From positions 58,791,869 to 58,855,868 of the forward strand of contig NC_046683.1 in NCBI RefSeq assembly GCF_009870125.1: a stretch of 64,000 nucleotides of DNA, read 5' to 3'. The notes below the pieces were generated by a model. The model was given only the letters and a program-made list of their open reading frames with translations. It ran no database searches and was not told the origin of the DNA. Shown one piece after another: positions 47,101-57,657 of the stretch. Position numbers and translations under genes: made by a program. Source of the DNA: Drosophila pseudoobscura. Its lineage: Eukaryota > Arthropoda > Insecta > Diptera > Drosophilidae. Positions within the stretch are counted from its first letter, which is position 1, and each line of letters starts with the position of its first letter.

Positions 47101-50100
47101 GCAGTTGTAAAGATTGACAAAATGCAAACTGGTTACCAAATGACCCTCCCCTGAAAAGAGGCCCAATAAAAATGATTTAAGTCAAATGGAGACCCATTGA
47201 AAGACTCCCCATCTAAGGCTAATTGGTGGGTTTCATCTCCCATCTGTCATCTGTCCGGAGAATCGCACACAAAGGCAAGATTTAATATAAAGATTTAAAT
47301 AAATCACGAAAGCCCTCCTCGCCCAAGGCCAGCACAATGGGAGGTGCAAAAGTAAATAGCGACTATTTATGGGGCCGTCGTATTTAAATTATTAATTAAA
47401 TTTAGTGAAGGGAAAACCTTTTGACTGGGGGCTTATTAATATTTATCAATTTACAGTGCCCGAGTCAAGGATACAAGTTGAGCAGAATCCATTTCCTTAA
47501 AAGAAAGGAGATAAAGGTGATTCGGTAAAGCTTTTCAAGGGCTTATTGAACTTCCCTTGCTTCCTGAATTACTTCGTATCTTGCTAGTGCATTGAATTCT
47601 GAGGCTCTATGAGGTGTGACTCATCCGTGTGTGTTTCATGGCCTATAATCGTGAGATTTGTAATGTGTATACGCTAGCCGCATCCATTTATTAGCCTCTG
47701 GTTCCATCCGACGCAGTCCATTAAGCCCACACACCCGCTTTTCTCCGCTCTGCTCCGGGGTCACCTTTTGGCCTGCAGCCATCGGCTGGCTCATCAATTT
47801 CTGCGTGCCATCCAATGAAAATAAATCGTAAATCAATAAACCGCACTCAAACTTTGGCCCCTCATTCTCATCTCCTACCCCCCCTTACCCCTTACCCCTT
47901 TCCCCTTCCCCCACTTGATCCCGAACATCTTTCGGATCGTGGCACAGACCGGAGCGAAGGCCTGACCAATATTTCGTTGGTTGCATTTCTTGTAAAATTC
48001 AACAGTTTTTAATTTTTGATTAATTGGCCCCAGACTGCACATTTCATTTTGTGGCTCTGGCTCTGGCTGTGGCTGTGGCTTCTCTTTTTGTATGTACGGT
48101 ACTGGTCTCTGGCGGGGCTGAGAATTTTGATGGATGTTTTTATAATTTTATGGATCTGTCAAGGGCTTCCCTGTCTGCCCCCATTGAGATCTCATCTCAT
48201 CTCATCTTTCTCTGCAAAGGAAAGCCCCGGGCTTGAGGGGAGGTCAGTCAGTCCGCAGGTGTTCCGTTCGTTCATCCGTTCGGGGGGCCGGGGCCCTTAA
48301 CAATTAAAAATTCAAATTTAATTTTAGCCTAAACGTTTCTAAACAAAGCAATGAAGCCATTCACACTGTCTGGCGCTGTCTGGCCCAGTGGGGGGCTGGG
48401 GTATCTGGATCTGGATGTGGATCTGCTTTCGACCCGCTCGTGGATGGAGATTTATGCAGGCAACGGAGTGGCATGGAAATGGGGATCGGGGTACGGATTG
48501 GGAACGGGAATGAGCATTTCATGTTGCACTTTGTTGGCACAGTTTCTTCGTAAGAAAAACTTCCGCATTTTGTTGCTGTTGCTGTTGCTGTTGCAGTTCC
48601 CGTTCCCGTTCTTTTCATTGTTTCTGGCTCTTGCCCCATCCGTTCGCTGGTGGCGCCCTTTAGTGAGAGAGCCGAGATCCGAGAATGCTGGCGCATAAAT
48701 AACGTGAGAATTATGGTGCAGGGGGAAGCCAGTAACAGTAACAGGAACAGGAACAGCCACAGCCACAGCCACAAGCCAGCAAGTCAGCACATAAATATGC
48801 ATGTGCAGCAATAAAGAAATTGTTAAATGTCCCGCTCGCAGGACCCATGCCAACTGTGTGCCACTTTCGAGGCCCGCGACGCGTTGCTCTTTTGTAAGGC
48901 ACAAATTTGGCCAAAAAACACAGAGGGAAAAAAATGTGCAAAAATCTGCAACGGCTTGGGGTTGGGGCTCGGGCTGGGCCGGGGGCCGGGGGCTGGGGAC
49001 GCAACCATCGAAGCGGTTCGAGCGGTAGTCAAACAGGCGGCCAGTCGTCGTCAGGTCGTCACTCAGTGGCGGCCACGTCACGCGCTTGCAATTGTTTTGG
49101 CCCGCATTGCCAATTACGACACCATCAGCCGTGGCAGCCGTGGCAGCAGCAGCAGCAGCACCAGCACCGACATACAGTCGGAGCCTGGCAATTTATGGAT
49201 GCACCTCGCTTTTGGGCCAGTTTTGCCTTTTTTTGGCAACCAAAATCACAAAAACCGCTTATTATCAACGCTTTTTCGGTTTTACAGCTTGCGGGCCAAA
49301 GGTCTAAGGAGCATTGACTGAACAGTGTGCTAACGGGGGGTTTTCGAAGCACTGGAGAGCATACGTGAAATGTTAAGAAAATGTTTATTTTTGATTTTTA
49401 TACGAGATATTTAAGGATTATAGGGGTATAATTTTGTATCAGCATAAATAGCCGATAATAATTTTGGAGCCCATCAGCATGGCTAGATTTTAACATGCGC
49501 TTGAGCTGAGAATATTTGAAAATGACCAAAAGGAGGGCGAACAATAAATAGAACTCACCTTTTGCTTCCTAATTATCCTTTCTGCAATCTTTTGTACCGC
49601 GCGCGAATTTCCGTTTTTTTTTTTGCACCGAAGCCAGCTCCGCGCACACATACACGTAAGTCCGATGGAAAGAGCAATTCCAATGAGAGCACAAATTAGA
49701 AGTGTATGAGGATTAGGTGAGGTGACCCTCCCACGATATTTTCATATTTTGATCGTGCGTATACAAAACGGGAGAGAGAGAGAGAGGGACATATTCCAAG
49801 ACTTGGAATGCCTCACCTTATACTATTGCGAAACTTTCACGAAGAGCGCGCCTTCGCTCCTCCTGCTGCTTCTATTACATGAATGAGGAAGAAAGAGACA
49901 AAACTTTGCGCCTTTTTGCATAATTTTCACACACGCACACACATAACAAGGCAAGCTCTCGTGACCAAACACACATTTTGCCCATGAAAATATATTTACA
50001 TGTGTATATGCATATATGTATGTATGTATAACACTTGTTGCACTTCACTTGAGCATACATATACACTTCCGTAGATTTTACTCATCAATCAGCATTTCCT

Positions 50101-52059
50101 ATTCCATTTTGGCGAGGGCTTCGCACCCGCTTTTGATTGTTTATTGTTTTATTCACTTCTACACTTCACTGCACCATAGCGCGACATTTTTTCCGCACGA
50201 TTTTTTACTATTTTCGCGGAGCTGACTTGGAAACGCACGCTTGGACAGGATGAAAAAAATGACTGAGAGCGAGACAGATGCGCATGTCACTTAGTGCTCG
50301 TTTCAATTCCAAGGCTTCCATGCTCTCCTTCTAGTCCGTTTCCTAATTGCTCGCGCATTCCATGCTCTCAGGCTGCACCTCATTCTCATTTTGTTTACAG
50401 TTCAAAAGAAAATGGAGATCGAGCGTACAGCTGTTTGTGAGATTGTGACGGAGCAGGGGCGTGGGAAGGTTAAAGTGCGTACGCGGCTTTGGTGCTTTTT
50501 TGTGCTATTCTTCCTAATTGCTTGCTTACTGAAAAAAACAGCTTGCGGCGAGAGTTTTTGAGTGAATTGTGAGTTTTAGAAGGACTGACCTGTGTAATTT
50601 CCACCTTTTCACAGCTTAGACTGCTTTCCATCCTCGCCGACAAGCAGTCCAATATCTCTTCCGTGAATTGGAGCACTTTTGCTGGTGCTCCTCGAAATAG
50701 TTTTGTTCGTTTGGCCTCCACAAATGAAGCTGCGTGGCCAGTCAGTGGTCCGTGTCGTGTTTGTCATCGCAGATATTGACAGGCAGACACATTCGTATCG
50801 TGGCTAGCAAGTTGTCCGCTCCGCTGGCAGCTGGCGCTGGGGACACTTGTGACAATTGTCAAAGCGGAGGCGAGCCAGCCGACCAGCTGCTGCTGCTGCC
50901 TCTGCCTCTGCTGGGCGCTGTTTGCCAACCTGTTGGCCACTCTTTTATTATGACAGTAATTGGCTGGTGTCTGTGCCAGGCCCGGGTATTCGGCTGGAAA
51001 ACTCAGTTTCACTTTTGCAGATGATCCGTTGATTTGGGTCAGCCCCAGGCCACGCTCCCATCTCCCCAACACCGAACTCTAAGCTTCGCCGAATCCAATT
51101 CACACCTTGCTCTGCTTTAATTTTGCAGGCGACACATTTGCGTGCAGCAGCGGACAATCACGATGCCCGTCAAGACGACCGAGGTGTACACGCGCCCCAC
51201 CTGGAAGCATGTCAGCACGCCCTGCCAACCCCAATCTTATTCGGGGCAGATGTGCACGCGGGTGCAGGTGGTCCACGAGCCGGCCTACCGGGACGTGATC
51301 AAGCACAAGACGGCCCAGCAGATGACCTACGACTGCTGTACGGGCTGGAGCCGGGAGAACCCGCGGGCGGATGCGTGCATGAAACGTGAGATTCTTTTCA
51401 CTACATTGTAGATCTTTCGCTATAACGATCTCCTTACTGTCCCCTTAGCTGTTTGCTCCACGCGCTGCCAGAACGGCGGCAACTGCACGGCTCCCCAGAC
51501 CTGTTCATGTCCGTCCGGCTATACGGGCCGTCACTGCGAGGTGGATGTGAACGAGTGCCACGTGGAGAAGCCGTGCGACCAGCAGTGTGTGAACACCCCC
51601 GGCTCCTACTTCTGCCGCTGCAGGCAGGGCTTCGTGCTGCAGGCGGACCAGCAGAGCTGCAAGAAGGTGTCCACCCACGACGATGACGCCTTCGAGGCGC
51701 GAGATCTTGAGAACGATATCGATGACATGGATCCGGAGGTGGCAACGAGACTGCAGAAGATCGAACGCTCGCTGGCCAATGAGCGGGTGCACACCAATGA
51801 GCTGCAAAAGTCCCTACAGGCCACATACAGTGTGGTGGACACGCTCCAGACGAGGCTGAGCACCCTGGTACGTAATGGTCATATCCGGGGCGTACTCTTA
51901 TTGATTCTCCTGATCCTTTCTCCACAGGAAAAGCAAGCCCAGGACGTGAGTCGGCTCCAGACGAATCTGTACAAGACGGAGTCGCGGACCAACAAGCTGG
52001 AGGGGATGCTCAATCTTCTTCTCAAGTGCCGAAACGGCCCCAATGCCAACTGTCCCTAG
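38197..52059 (+). CDS. slow: slow (Slowdown), secreted EMI/EGF protein of the EGFL7 type
   Basis: In flies Slow is a secreted matrix protein of myotendinous junctions that acts with thrombospondin and integrin. Four coding exons: 38197-38975, 51129-51385, 51449-51867 and 51928-52059; 528 residues. The signal peptide is about 1-27 (ALLLCCTVMLLATAASG). A long low-complexity region (28-258) follows with an NRT sequon, Pro-rich and Thr/Ser-rich blocks and RR pairs. An EMI domain spans about 260-345 (RHICVQQRTITM to MTYDCCTGW). Next come an EGF (CQNGGNCTAPQTCSCPSGYTG) and a calcium-binding EGF starting DVNECHVEKPC. A coiled coil and CRNGPNANCP end it. All junctions keep frame (AG|G Arg, C|CT Pro, phase 0). 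The acceptor at 38169 implies at least one upstream leader exon. AATAAA lies at 52394-52399. Confidence 0.9.
39738..39780. repeat. (CTCGTA)n minisatellite
   Basis: Six to seven units of CTCGTA/CTCATA, similar to the TACCCG tract at 22235-22280. Confidence 0.85.
41301..41322. repeat. (GT)n microsatellite
   Basis: Eleven GT units inside the slow intron. Confidence 0.9.
42798..43057. repeat. AT-rich insert with terminal inverted repeats, member A
   Basis: The left end is ACACTCAGAGGAAAAAAGCC. The right end, read on the minus strand, is ACACTCGGAGAAAAATGGC. The 260-bp body is highly AT-rich with TTAAATATATT-type runs and has no coding capacity. The paired ends suggest a MITE-like or foldback element; no clear target-site duplication was found. 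Confidence 0.5.
44950..44972. repeat. (AC)n microsatellite
   Basis: About eleven AC units in the slow intron. Confidence 0.9.
45545..45607. repeat. (GGCT/GGTT)n tetranucleotide array
   Basis: About fifteen tetramer units of CTGG/TTGG, one of the longest perfect-phase tandem arrays in the window; it yields artefactual LAGWL-type frames. A shorter CTGG tract lies at about 34280-34304. Confidence 0.9.
46455..46478. repeat. (GTC)n trinucleotide tract
   Basis: Seven to eight GTC units within a broader GTT/GTC-rich stretch at 46370-46480. Confidence 0.9.
50412..50779 (+). CDS. Candidate two-exon small gene nested in the slow intron
   Basis: Possible exons 50412-50474 (MEIERTAVCEIVTEQGRGKVK) and 50615-50779 (starting LRLLSILADKQSNISSVNW), joined in phase 0 by a 140-nt intron; 75 residues in total. 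The donor is GTGCGT, a CTAAT branch point lies within, and the acceptor is a strong pyrimidine-rich CCACCTTTTCACAG. A further acceptor-like TTTGTTTACAG sits just before the ATG (context GAAAATGG). The antisense strand of the second exon is also open and ends in a consensus GTCAGT donor, so strand is uncertain. No family is recognised. It could be a nested gene, an alternative exon of slow, or chance. Confidence 0.3.
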
Positions 52060-52393
52060 GGGCCGACGAGAGGGCACAAAGAACTGCATTTTTTTTACGA
52101 AAATCTAATATAAATTAAATGTTTAGTTAATTTAATTGTCTATTCTGTTCACCATGCTCCTGCTTGTAAGCCATTCCCGAATGCGAGTGCCTCTGTAGTC
52201 TCTAGAATCAGCGCCAGAACACCTAGTACTTAAGCGATGAACGTGTCATAAGTGTATTACGATCTGAGGATTTATGTAGTTGTAACCGTCTCCACTGCTC
52301 CGCTCCCATGTGTGTGTGTGTGTCAGTGTTTAGTTTTTTTTTTTTGCATGTATCTGTATATAATTATAATGTATATGAGAAATTCATTGCACA

Positions 52394-52399
52394 AATAAA
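52394..52399 (+). terminator. Polyadenylation signal of slow
   Basis: AATAAA 335 nt after the slow stop codon, following AT-rich 3' UTR sequence with a (TG)n tract at about 52311-52323. Confidence 0.65.
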
Positions 52400-52879
52400 T
52401 GCATTTTCAAATTCATGTCACTGTTTTAATAGAATTATATCCTTGACACCCATTTACTTTTAAACAATTTCAATTTGGCGCGCAGATGTGTAGTTACCGT
52501 GTAATTACCATGTACAACAATGTACATTTTGATTGACCCTTTTTTCTTTAACTTGTATCTTATAAAAGATTCAATAGTCCTTAAAAGTAAGAAAATTTAC
52601 CCATTAACCGTACACAATTATATATTTAGGGCTGAGGGTCCTATTGAGCTAGTAATATTTAACCAAATATCAAAAACGAGGAATATGATTTCCCATCTTG
52701 GAAAAAGGACGATTAGTCCACTGTCGACCAGGATTATTAAAATACACTCCACGAAAATGATGAATCACGAAGAATTTTAGAGCAATTTAGGTAAAAGATG
52801 TCGTAGTCTTTTTTTATGAAAAGATAAAGAATAGAACCGCAGTTGAACCCAAGATATTGTCCTTTTTGACTAAAGGGGG
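52400..52879. other. AT-rich spacer between slow and the Syx17 promoter
   Basis: No gene is seen; the one 86-residue frame (52520-52780) is AT-rich and lacks motifs. The spacer separates the slow polyadenylation site from the promoter cassette of Syx17. Confidence 0.5.
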
Positions 52880-52985
52880 TTTAAGTGGGTTAAGTTGATT
52901 TTTTTCATCGGTATATTTTGAAAATGAGACGGTATATTTCGGTATATTTCTGAGGGTCAGACGGTATATTTGATCGATCACACTG
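52880..52985 (+). promoter_or_regulatory. Promoter cassette copy 3 (Syx17)
   Basis: Contains TTAAGTGGGTTAAGTTGATT, ATCGGTATATTTTG, GAGACGGTATATTTCGG, TATATTTCTGAGGGTCAGAC, GGTATATTTGATCGATCACACTG. The final CGATCACACTG differs from Motif 1 by one base. The first 40 bases parallel those of copy 1 upstream of the ZAD gene (CTAAGTGGGCTAAGTTCGTC). Here the coding start is 336 nt away rather than about 90, with a leader between. Confidence 0.75.
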
Positions 52986-52997
52986 TATACAAATAAA

Positions 52998-53078
52998 ATG
53001 GAAAACAATGGAATTATTTTATCAGCGCTTGATTGTGTCGCGACCCGTATAATCCGACCATTAGTGGGTCGACATTGA
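52998..53078 (+). CDS. Upstream ORF in the Syx17 leader (26 codons)
   Basis: An ATG 13 nt after the promoter cassette opens a 26-residue frame (MENNGIILSALDCVATRIIR, then PLVGRH) and stops at 53076-53078, well before the Syx17 ATG. Context AAAATGG is strong. If transcription starts in or just after the cassette, this uORF would be translated first and could reduce Syx17 output. Alternatively transcription starts further downstream and the uORF is absent from the mRNA. Confidence 0.3.
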   Translation: MENNGIILSALDCVATRIIRPLVGRH

Positions 53079-53321
53079 AGACAGATTTAGATCTGCATCT
53101 GCTGATTACCCACATCCCCCAGAAAGAAGTGACGTCACAGGGAAAACAAGTGCTAACTGCGCAGCGCAACAAAAACAAAGAAGTCTCTCGGACCTACGAC
53201 ACAGCCACGGAAACGGGCACGGGCACGGGCACGGGTGGAGAGAGTGTTCTTATACGCCCAACAGCGCAGTTTCACTTTTAATTTGGAGCAGGTACAAAGT
53301 GCAGCAGCTGCAGCAGCGGCG

Positions 53322-54298
53322 ATGACTGGCGACCAGAAGCTGCCACTGAAGCAGGCCGAGGTGTCGGTGCAACGATTCCAAGATACGGCCGTGCCCCACC
53401 ATCTGGGCCTGCTGAAGAACCACCGCAGCAACATCGAGAAGAGCCTGGCCCTAGGCGACTGGCAGAAGATCAAGCGGGAGGAGCTCAACGCCATGCGCGT
53501 TATCAAGCAAATCAAGAATCTCTTGCTCGAAATGGACGCGCTGCGGGAGAAGGTGCGCGAGGAGGACCTGGAGCGCTTCGACGAACTGATGCGTCCGGGC
53601 AAGGAGAAGGCCTTCGCAGGCATGAAATACTTTGCGGGTACGGGTGAATCGTCTTTACATCTCTCTCAAGGACATCTCATCTTTTTTTTGTTTGGCTTGC
53701 AGAACTGCAGCTCAAATCTCCCACCTCAACACTGGGATCGCAGTACGATGAGGAGCAGGAGGACAATCAGCTGCAGCACGCGGACATTGGCAATTTGCAA
53801 GCCCACCAACACATGCCCCAGCTGCAGGTCAACTTCCAGCTGGAGGAGCATCAACTGGCCCAGCGGCAGGCCTGTCTTGACCAAATGGAGAATCTTCAGC
53901 AGGAAATCTCCGACTTGCATGGCATGTTCAACGGCATGCGACAGCTGACTGCCGAGCAGTCTGTGGCTGTTAAGAACATAGCCGACAACGCCGAAGAGGC
54001 TCTGGAGAACGTGCAGGCAGGCGAACGGTCGCTGCGCTCTGCCCTGACCTACAAGAAGGCCATGTACCCGGTGATGGGTGCTCTGCTGGGCACCTGTGTG
54101 GGCGGACCCATCGGCATGGTGGCTGGTCTGAAGGCTGGCGGACTGGCCGCGGTTGGATGTGGCATACTCGGCTTCACAGGCGGCTCTGTGCTGAAGGCCA
54201 ATCCGAATGTAATGCACGGCAACATTGAGGAGCAGCAGGCCGAGACCGATGGCGACACAACGTCCGAGAGACTGGAACTGAAGGAGAAGCCTGAATGA
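53322..54298 (+). CDS. Syx17: Syntaxin 17, autophagosomal Qa-SNARE
   Basis: Syx17 sits on completed autophagosomes and pairs with SNAP29 and VAMP7/VAMP8 to fuse them with lysosomes. Exons 53322-53637 and 53703-54298, a 65-nt intron, 303 residues (human 302). The N-terminal part forms a helical domain (PHHLGLLKNHRSNIEKSLAL to EEDLERFDELM). The SNARE motif lies at about 155-215 (QLEEHQLAQRQACLDQMENL onward), with the central-layer glutamine in LTAEQ. The tail holds two glycine-rich hydrophobic segments (MYPVMGALLGTCVGGPIGMV and AAVGCGILGFTGGSVL), the hairpin typical of syntaxin 17, and an acidic end. ATG 53322 is the first ATG in frame; upstream codons in that frame begin only at a GTG. It lies next to slow and tail to tail with LLPH. 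Confidence 0.95.
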
Positions 54299-54748
54299 CC
54301 TAGAACCATGTCCTCGGCCCTGGCCACCACGCACATGTGGTCTGCAAACACGCGGCGCCTGGAGTCAGCCACCACCGGGGTCATGAGCAGTGTCCGCAGC
54401 TATTGTTCTCTGCAGTGACTGCGAGAGATAGATTTCCTCCTGCTATTAGTTGAATTTCCATGTTTTGTATTCGTTTTGTGATTGCTTGTGCAATATGCAG
54501 CTACATCCCTTTCCTCCTTGTCTAGTTTAAGCGTTGTTGTTCATCCCATGACCCATATGATAGTTACTTGTTTCGTGCCGTCGCCGCAAGGTTTAAGATT
54601 CCACGTCTAGTTTTAAGGCTTTAATATGCAATATAAACTCTTATCTATAACATACAGAAGTCGGTTTTGTAGGAATCTACGCGCCTACAAACTCTCCCAG
54701 ACTATACCTGAACTTACACTCTATCAATGCGTCTCCCCCAGCAGCCTT
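54299..54748. other. Convergent 3' flanks of Syx17 and LLPH
   Basis: 450 nt of non-coding sequence containing the 3' UTRs of both genes. No perfect AATAAA was found on the plus strand; AATATAAACT at about 54630 is the nearest. Transcript ends may overlap. Confidence 0.5.
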
Positions 54749-55244
54749 TTAGAGCGGCACATTGACCGTCGTCCAGGCCTGCTTGAAGTTCTTTGTCTGC
54801 GAATGCTGCTTCTTGCGTAGACGCTTGGCGGTCTTCTTCTTCTTGAACCAGGCCGGATAGTTTCCATACTGGTCCTTCAGAGTCTTGCTGTTGAAGACAT
54901 GCTCCACGCCAGTCTTTTCGTTGGTAACTTTGACCTTCTGGCCCTTCTCCAGGCTCTCTTGGTGCTCATAGATCAGCTCCTGCTGCTCCCTGGTCTTGGC
55001 ATCCTGTGGAAAATGCCGTCTTAGCATGGAGACTGCTTTGAATACACAATCTGCTTACCCGTTTGATCTCCTTTGAAGTCTTGATTTCGACCACATCGGC
55101 GATATCCTTCATGATCTCATTGCCATCGGCATCCAGCAGACCCAGCGTCTTCTTCAGACGAATCAGCTCCTTGGCGTCGTAGCGCGCCTTCTTTATTTTG
55201 TTCATTTCATCGCGGCGCTTGCGGGAGCGATTTTGTCTGCCCAT
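54749..55244 (-). CDS. LLPH: LLPH-like nucleolar protein
   Basis: LLPH (LAPS18-like) is a small basic nucleolar protein linked to 60S ribosome assembly and, in neurons, to growth and synaptic facilitation. Exons on minus: 55244-55059 (62 codons) and 55003-54749, with a 55-nt phase-0 intron; 146 residues. It matches the family in the N-terminal basic stretch MGRQNRSRKRRDEMNKIKK, the LGLLDADGNEIMKDIADV segment, and the C-terminal DQYGNYPAWFKKKKTAKRLR block (human DEHGQYPIWMNQRQRKRLK). The whole protein is lysine/arginine-rich and lacks membrane segments. A promoter cassette copy ends about 88 nt upstream of the ATG. Orthology is confident; the fly symbol is not known to me. Confidence 0.85.
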
Positions 55245-55331
55245 TTTTGCTGAAAACTCAAGCTACACCCGTGAAAATGTATGCGAAAAGAAACTGCGTT
55301 GCCGAAAAAAGTAAACACGTGCTGCGTTCAG

Positions 55332-55435
55332 GATTTATACGGTCTGACCCTCAGAAATATACCAAAATATACCGTCTCATTTTAAAAATATACCGTACAT
55401 ATACCGATTGATAACAAACGAACTTAGATCCATCC
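55332..55435 (-). promoter_or_regulatory. Promoter cassette copy 4 (LLPH)
   Basis: On minus it reads CTAAGTTCGTTTGTTATC, AATCGGTATATGTACGG, TATATTTTTAAAATGAGACGG, TATATTTTGGTATATTTC, TGAGGGTCAGACCGTATAAATCC. The leading CTAAGTTCGT and the ATCGGTATAT..ACGGTATATTTT order match copy 1. A CACGTG E-box at about 55316-55321 lies between the cassette and the gene. Confidence 0.75.
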
Positions 55436-56398
55436 TTTCTCTATGGTTAAAAAAAACTGCGATATCTTTCACCTGAACCGCGCTAAAATTCTTCAAGTTT
55501 CATCATCTTCGTGTGGTGAATTTTAATTTTACCCACAATGAGCTAATCGTTCTCTGGGCATGATTGGTATTAATGTGGTCACACGAATTGGTTATTATTT
55601 AGTATTAAGATTTAAGGTTGTATTTTCTTGGAGTATCGAATGGTGTATTGTCTATGGTTGCTTACACATCTATCGATTTTCAAATATTCAAATTCCACAG
55701 ATGATATATGAATGTCAGTTAAAATGTCATTAAATACAGAATAAAGAACATATTTAAGCCAAAATACTTGGATATTTTTATATATATTTCGTTCTTATCA
55801 CTTTTCATAGTCAAATATGTGTAAATCCTTTGGGAATACAGTTTTTTTCTATATGTATGCAAGTGCATACAACCCTCATTTCCTAAAGTTTCCCCTTTGG
55901 TCTGCTCTCACGCACTTGAATAGCTGTGCTCTCTCTCTCTCTCTCTCTCACAATATGATTTTTGTATACAAACAAAAGTCAGCTGCTGGAGAGAGAGCCA
56001 AGAGAGCGAGAGAGAACAAATACTAAATAAAATGCTAGTTTTTGCAGATAAATACGAATATAGGATGCTCTATATTGCTTGTTGGAATTTAGCCCGCTTT
56101 AAACATTTTGAGCGTAGAAAAATTAGATATTTAAAAGGTGCTTATGTTGGTTAAGCAACCTTCTCATTGCCAACATTTCGTTGTTGTCTCAAGGTAGAGC
56201 ATCGAGTAGACCGACCTCTCCTGCGCACTGCACATGCGCAGCAGTAGAAACCGTTTCTGTGTCGGAGCTCAGCTGTAAACCCCGACCAATACCAGTGCAG
56301 GCAACAGTGGCAGTGGCAGCCAGTTTTTTTGGCCCATCCACCATCATTCGCTCGCCAAAAGTCGTACGACACGGAGTTTCTGCTGTTCGCTCTCTGCC

Positions 56399-56652
56399 AC
56401 TCAGTCAGGTCTCACCCCCCCGCTCACACACAAAAACGGAAACAATCAGAAGAAAAACAAAAAAAAAAAAAAAAAACAAAAAACAAAAACATCAAACAAA
56501 TTGTGAAAAACTTGCACACATTTGCCCAGCAAATATTCCCTAGTTTTTTCGGGTGTTACCTAGAACTGTGTGTGGCTCTGACGAAGGAGGAAGGTCTCTC
56601 TCGCCCCTGCAGCAATCGATCGATCAATAAAACTCCCGAGCAGCAAGTAAGT
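56399..56652 (+). promoter_or_regulatory. Putative leader exon with GTAAGT donor
   Basis: CACTCAGTCAGG at about 56395-56406 is initiator-like. The following sequence is A-rich leader-like DNA and ends CCGAGCAGCAA|GTAAGT at 56647-56652, a consensus donor. No ATG-led long frame is inside. It would be a non-coding first exon of a plus-strand gene lying to the right. Confidence 0.3.
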
Positions 56653-56956
56653 GCAACTTTTAACCCCTCCAAAACAAAAGAACTCGAAACGGAAGTCAGC
56701 GAAAGTAAAGGGCATACCGCCAGTAAATCTTATGTACATTTTCATATATATATTGTACATACATACATATATACTGCGTTTATTCAAAGTATTTGTTTTG
56801 GGCCCATTTACATGTACCCTCCACACTCGTACACACACATCTGAAAGTGCAGCCAAGCGATGCATACACAAAATGCACAACAAACAAAAAATAAAAAGAA
56901 GAAAAAAAAAACAGAATCTGATTGCACCTTCGTCGCATCCAAAGAGTTCACACTTT

Positions 56957-57001
56957 TGTGTGTGTGTGTGTGTGTGTGAGTCTGTTTGTGTGTGTGTGTG
57001 T
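56957..57001. repeat. (TG)n microsatellite
   Basis: Two TG tracts separated by AGTCTGTT. Confidence 0.9.
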
Positions 57002-57640
57002 GGACTCTGCCAAAGTTCTTTTCTTTATACCCAGAGCCCAAAGCCCAAAGCCCAAAGACTGGAGCCCAGAGCACTCCCCCAATAAGATTCGAGTTTCTTG
57101 TGGGGGAGGGGGGGAGGTCTTTCCATTGCATTGCAACCATTTGATAGCCATAAATTTGACTAGCATCACGTTTTCAACATTTGTTTGGAGATTGTTATCA
57201 GAGTTCCAGCCAATCCCCCCCTCGCCGATCGTTTAGCTTTGCTTTGGCCCCGATCTTGATGTGTTTTCATGGGTTGTCATCAGGCAGATGACAAGTGCAA
57301 TGAATTTTGTCGCTGATTAACATCTTAATTAGCCTTGCAGCATTTATTTCCTATGCGATAATATATAGGAGAGGCATACGAGATGGCCAAAATTAGTGGT
57401 TGGCTCTATGCCAGGTCGCTGCAAAGATGCGACGGATTCCACTCGAAGGAGAGGCCACCTTTGGGAGAGAGGGTACCACCACCACCACCACTACCACTCA
57501 AACAAAAATAAGAAGAAGGCCCCGAAACCCAAGTGAATCATCCAGCAAAATGTGCAGAACAGGTCTTGCTTGCAGTTGCCATTGTTTGTTGTCCGATCCG
57601 GAGTGGAGGGTATAGAGTGGATAGAGGGGGGTGCACGTAC

Positions 57641-57657
57641 GGGGGGGGGGGGGGGGG
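57641..57657. repeat. Homopolymer G17
   Basis: An uninterrupted run of 17 guanines, unusually long for this genome and likely error-prone in sequencing. A C12 run at 28467-28478 and an A run at about 56459-56475 are comparable. Confidence 0.9.

Larger units (their letters stand above)
38976..51128 (+). other. Large intron of slow (12.15 kb)
   Basis: The donor GTGAGC follows the 38197-38975 exon and the acceptor TTTTGCAG precedes the EMI exon. It holds many microsatellites, AT-rich inserts and two composition shifts. At about 49.55-50.8 kb the sequence looks promoter-like and contains open frames on both strands. No enhancer can be named from sequence alone. Confidence 0.8.

Noticed and set aside
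53235-53321. Longer Syx17 N-terminus from 53235
   Set aside because: Begins at GTG with an alanine repeat from a GCAGCA tract; the ATG at 53322 gives the family length of about 302.
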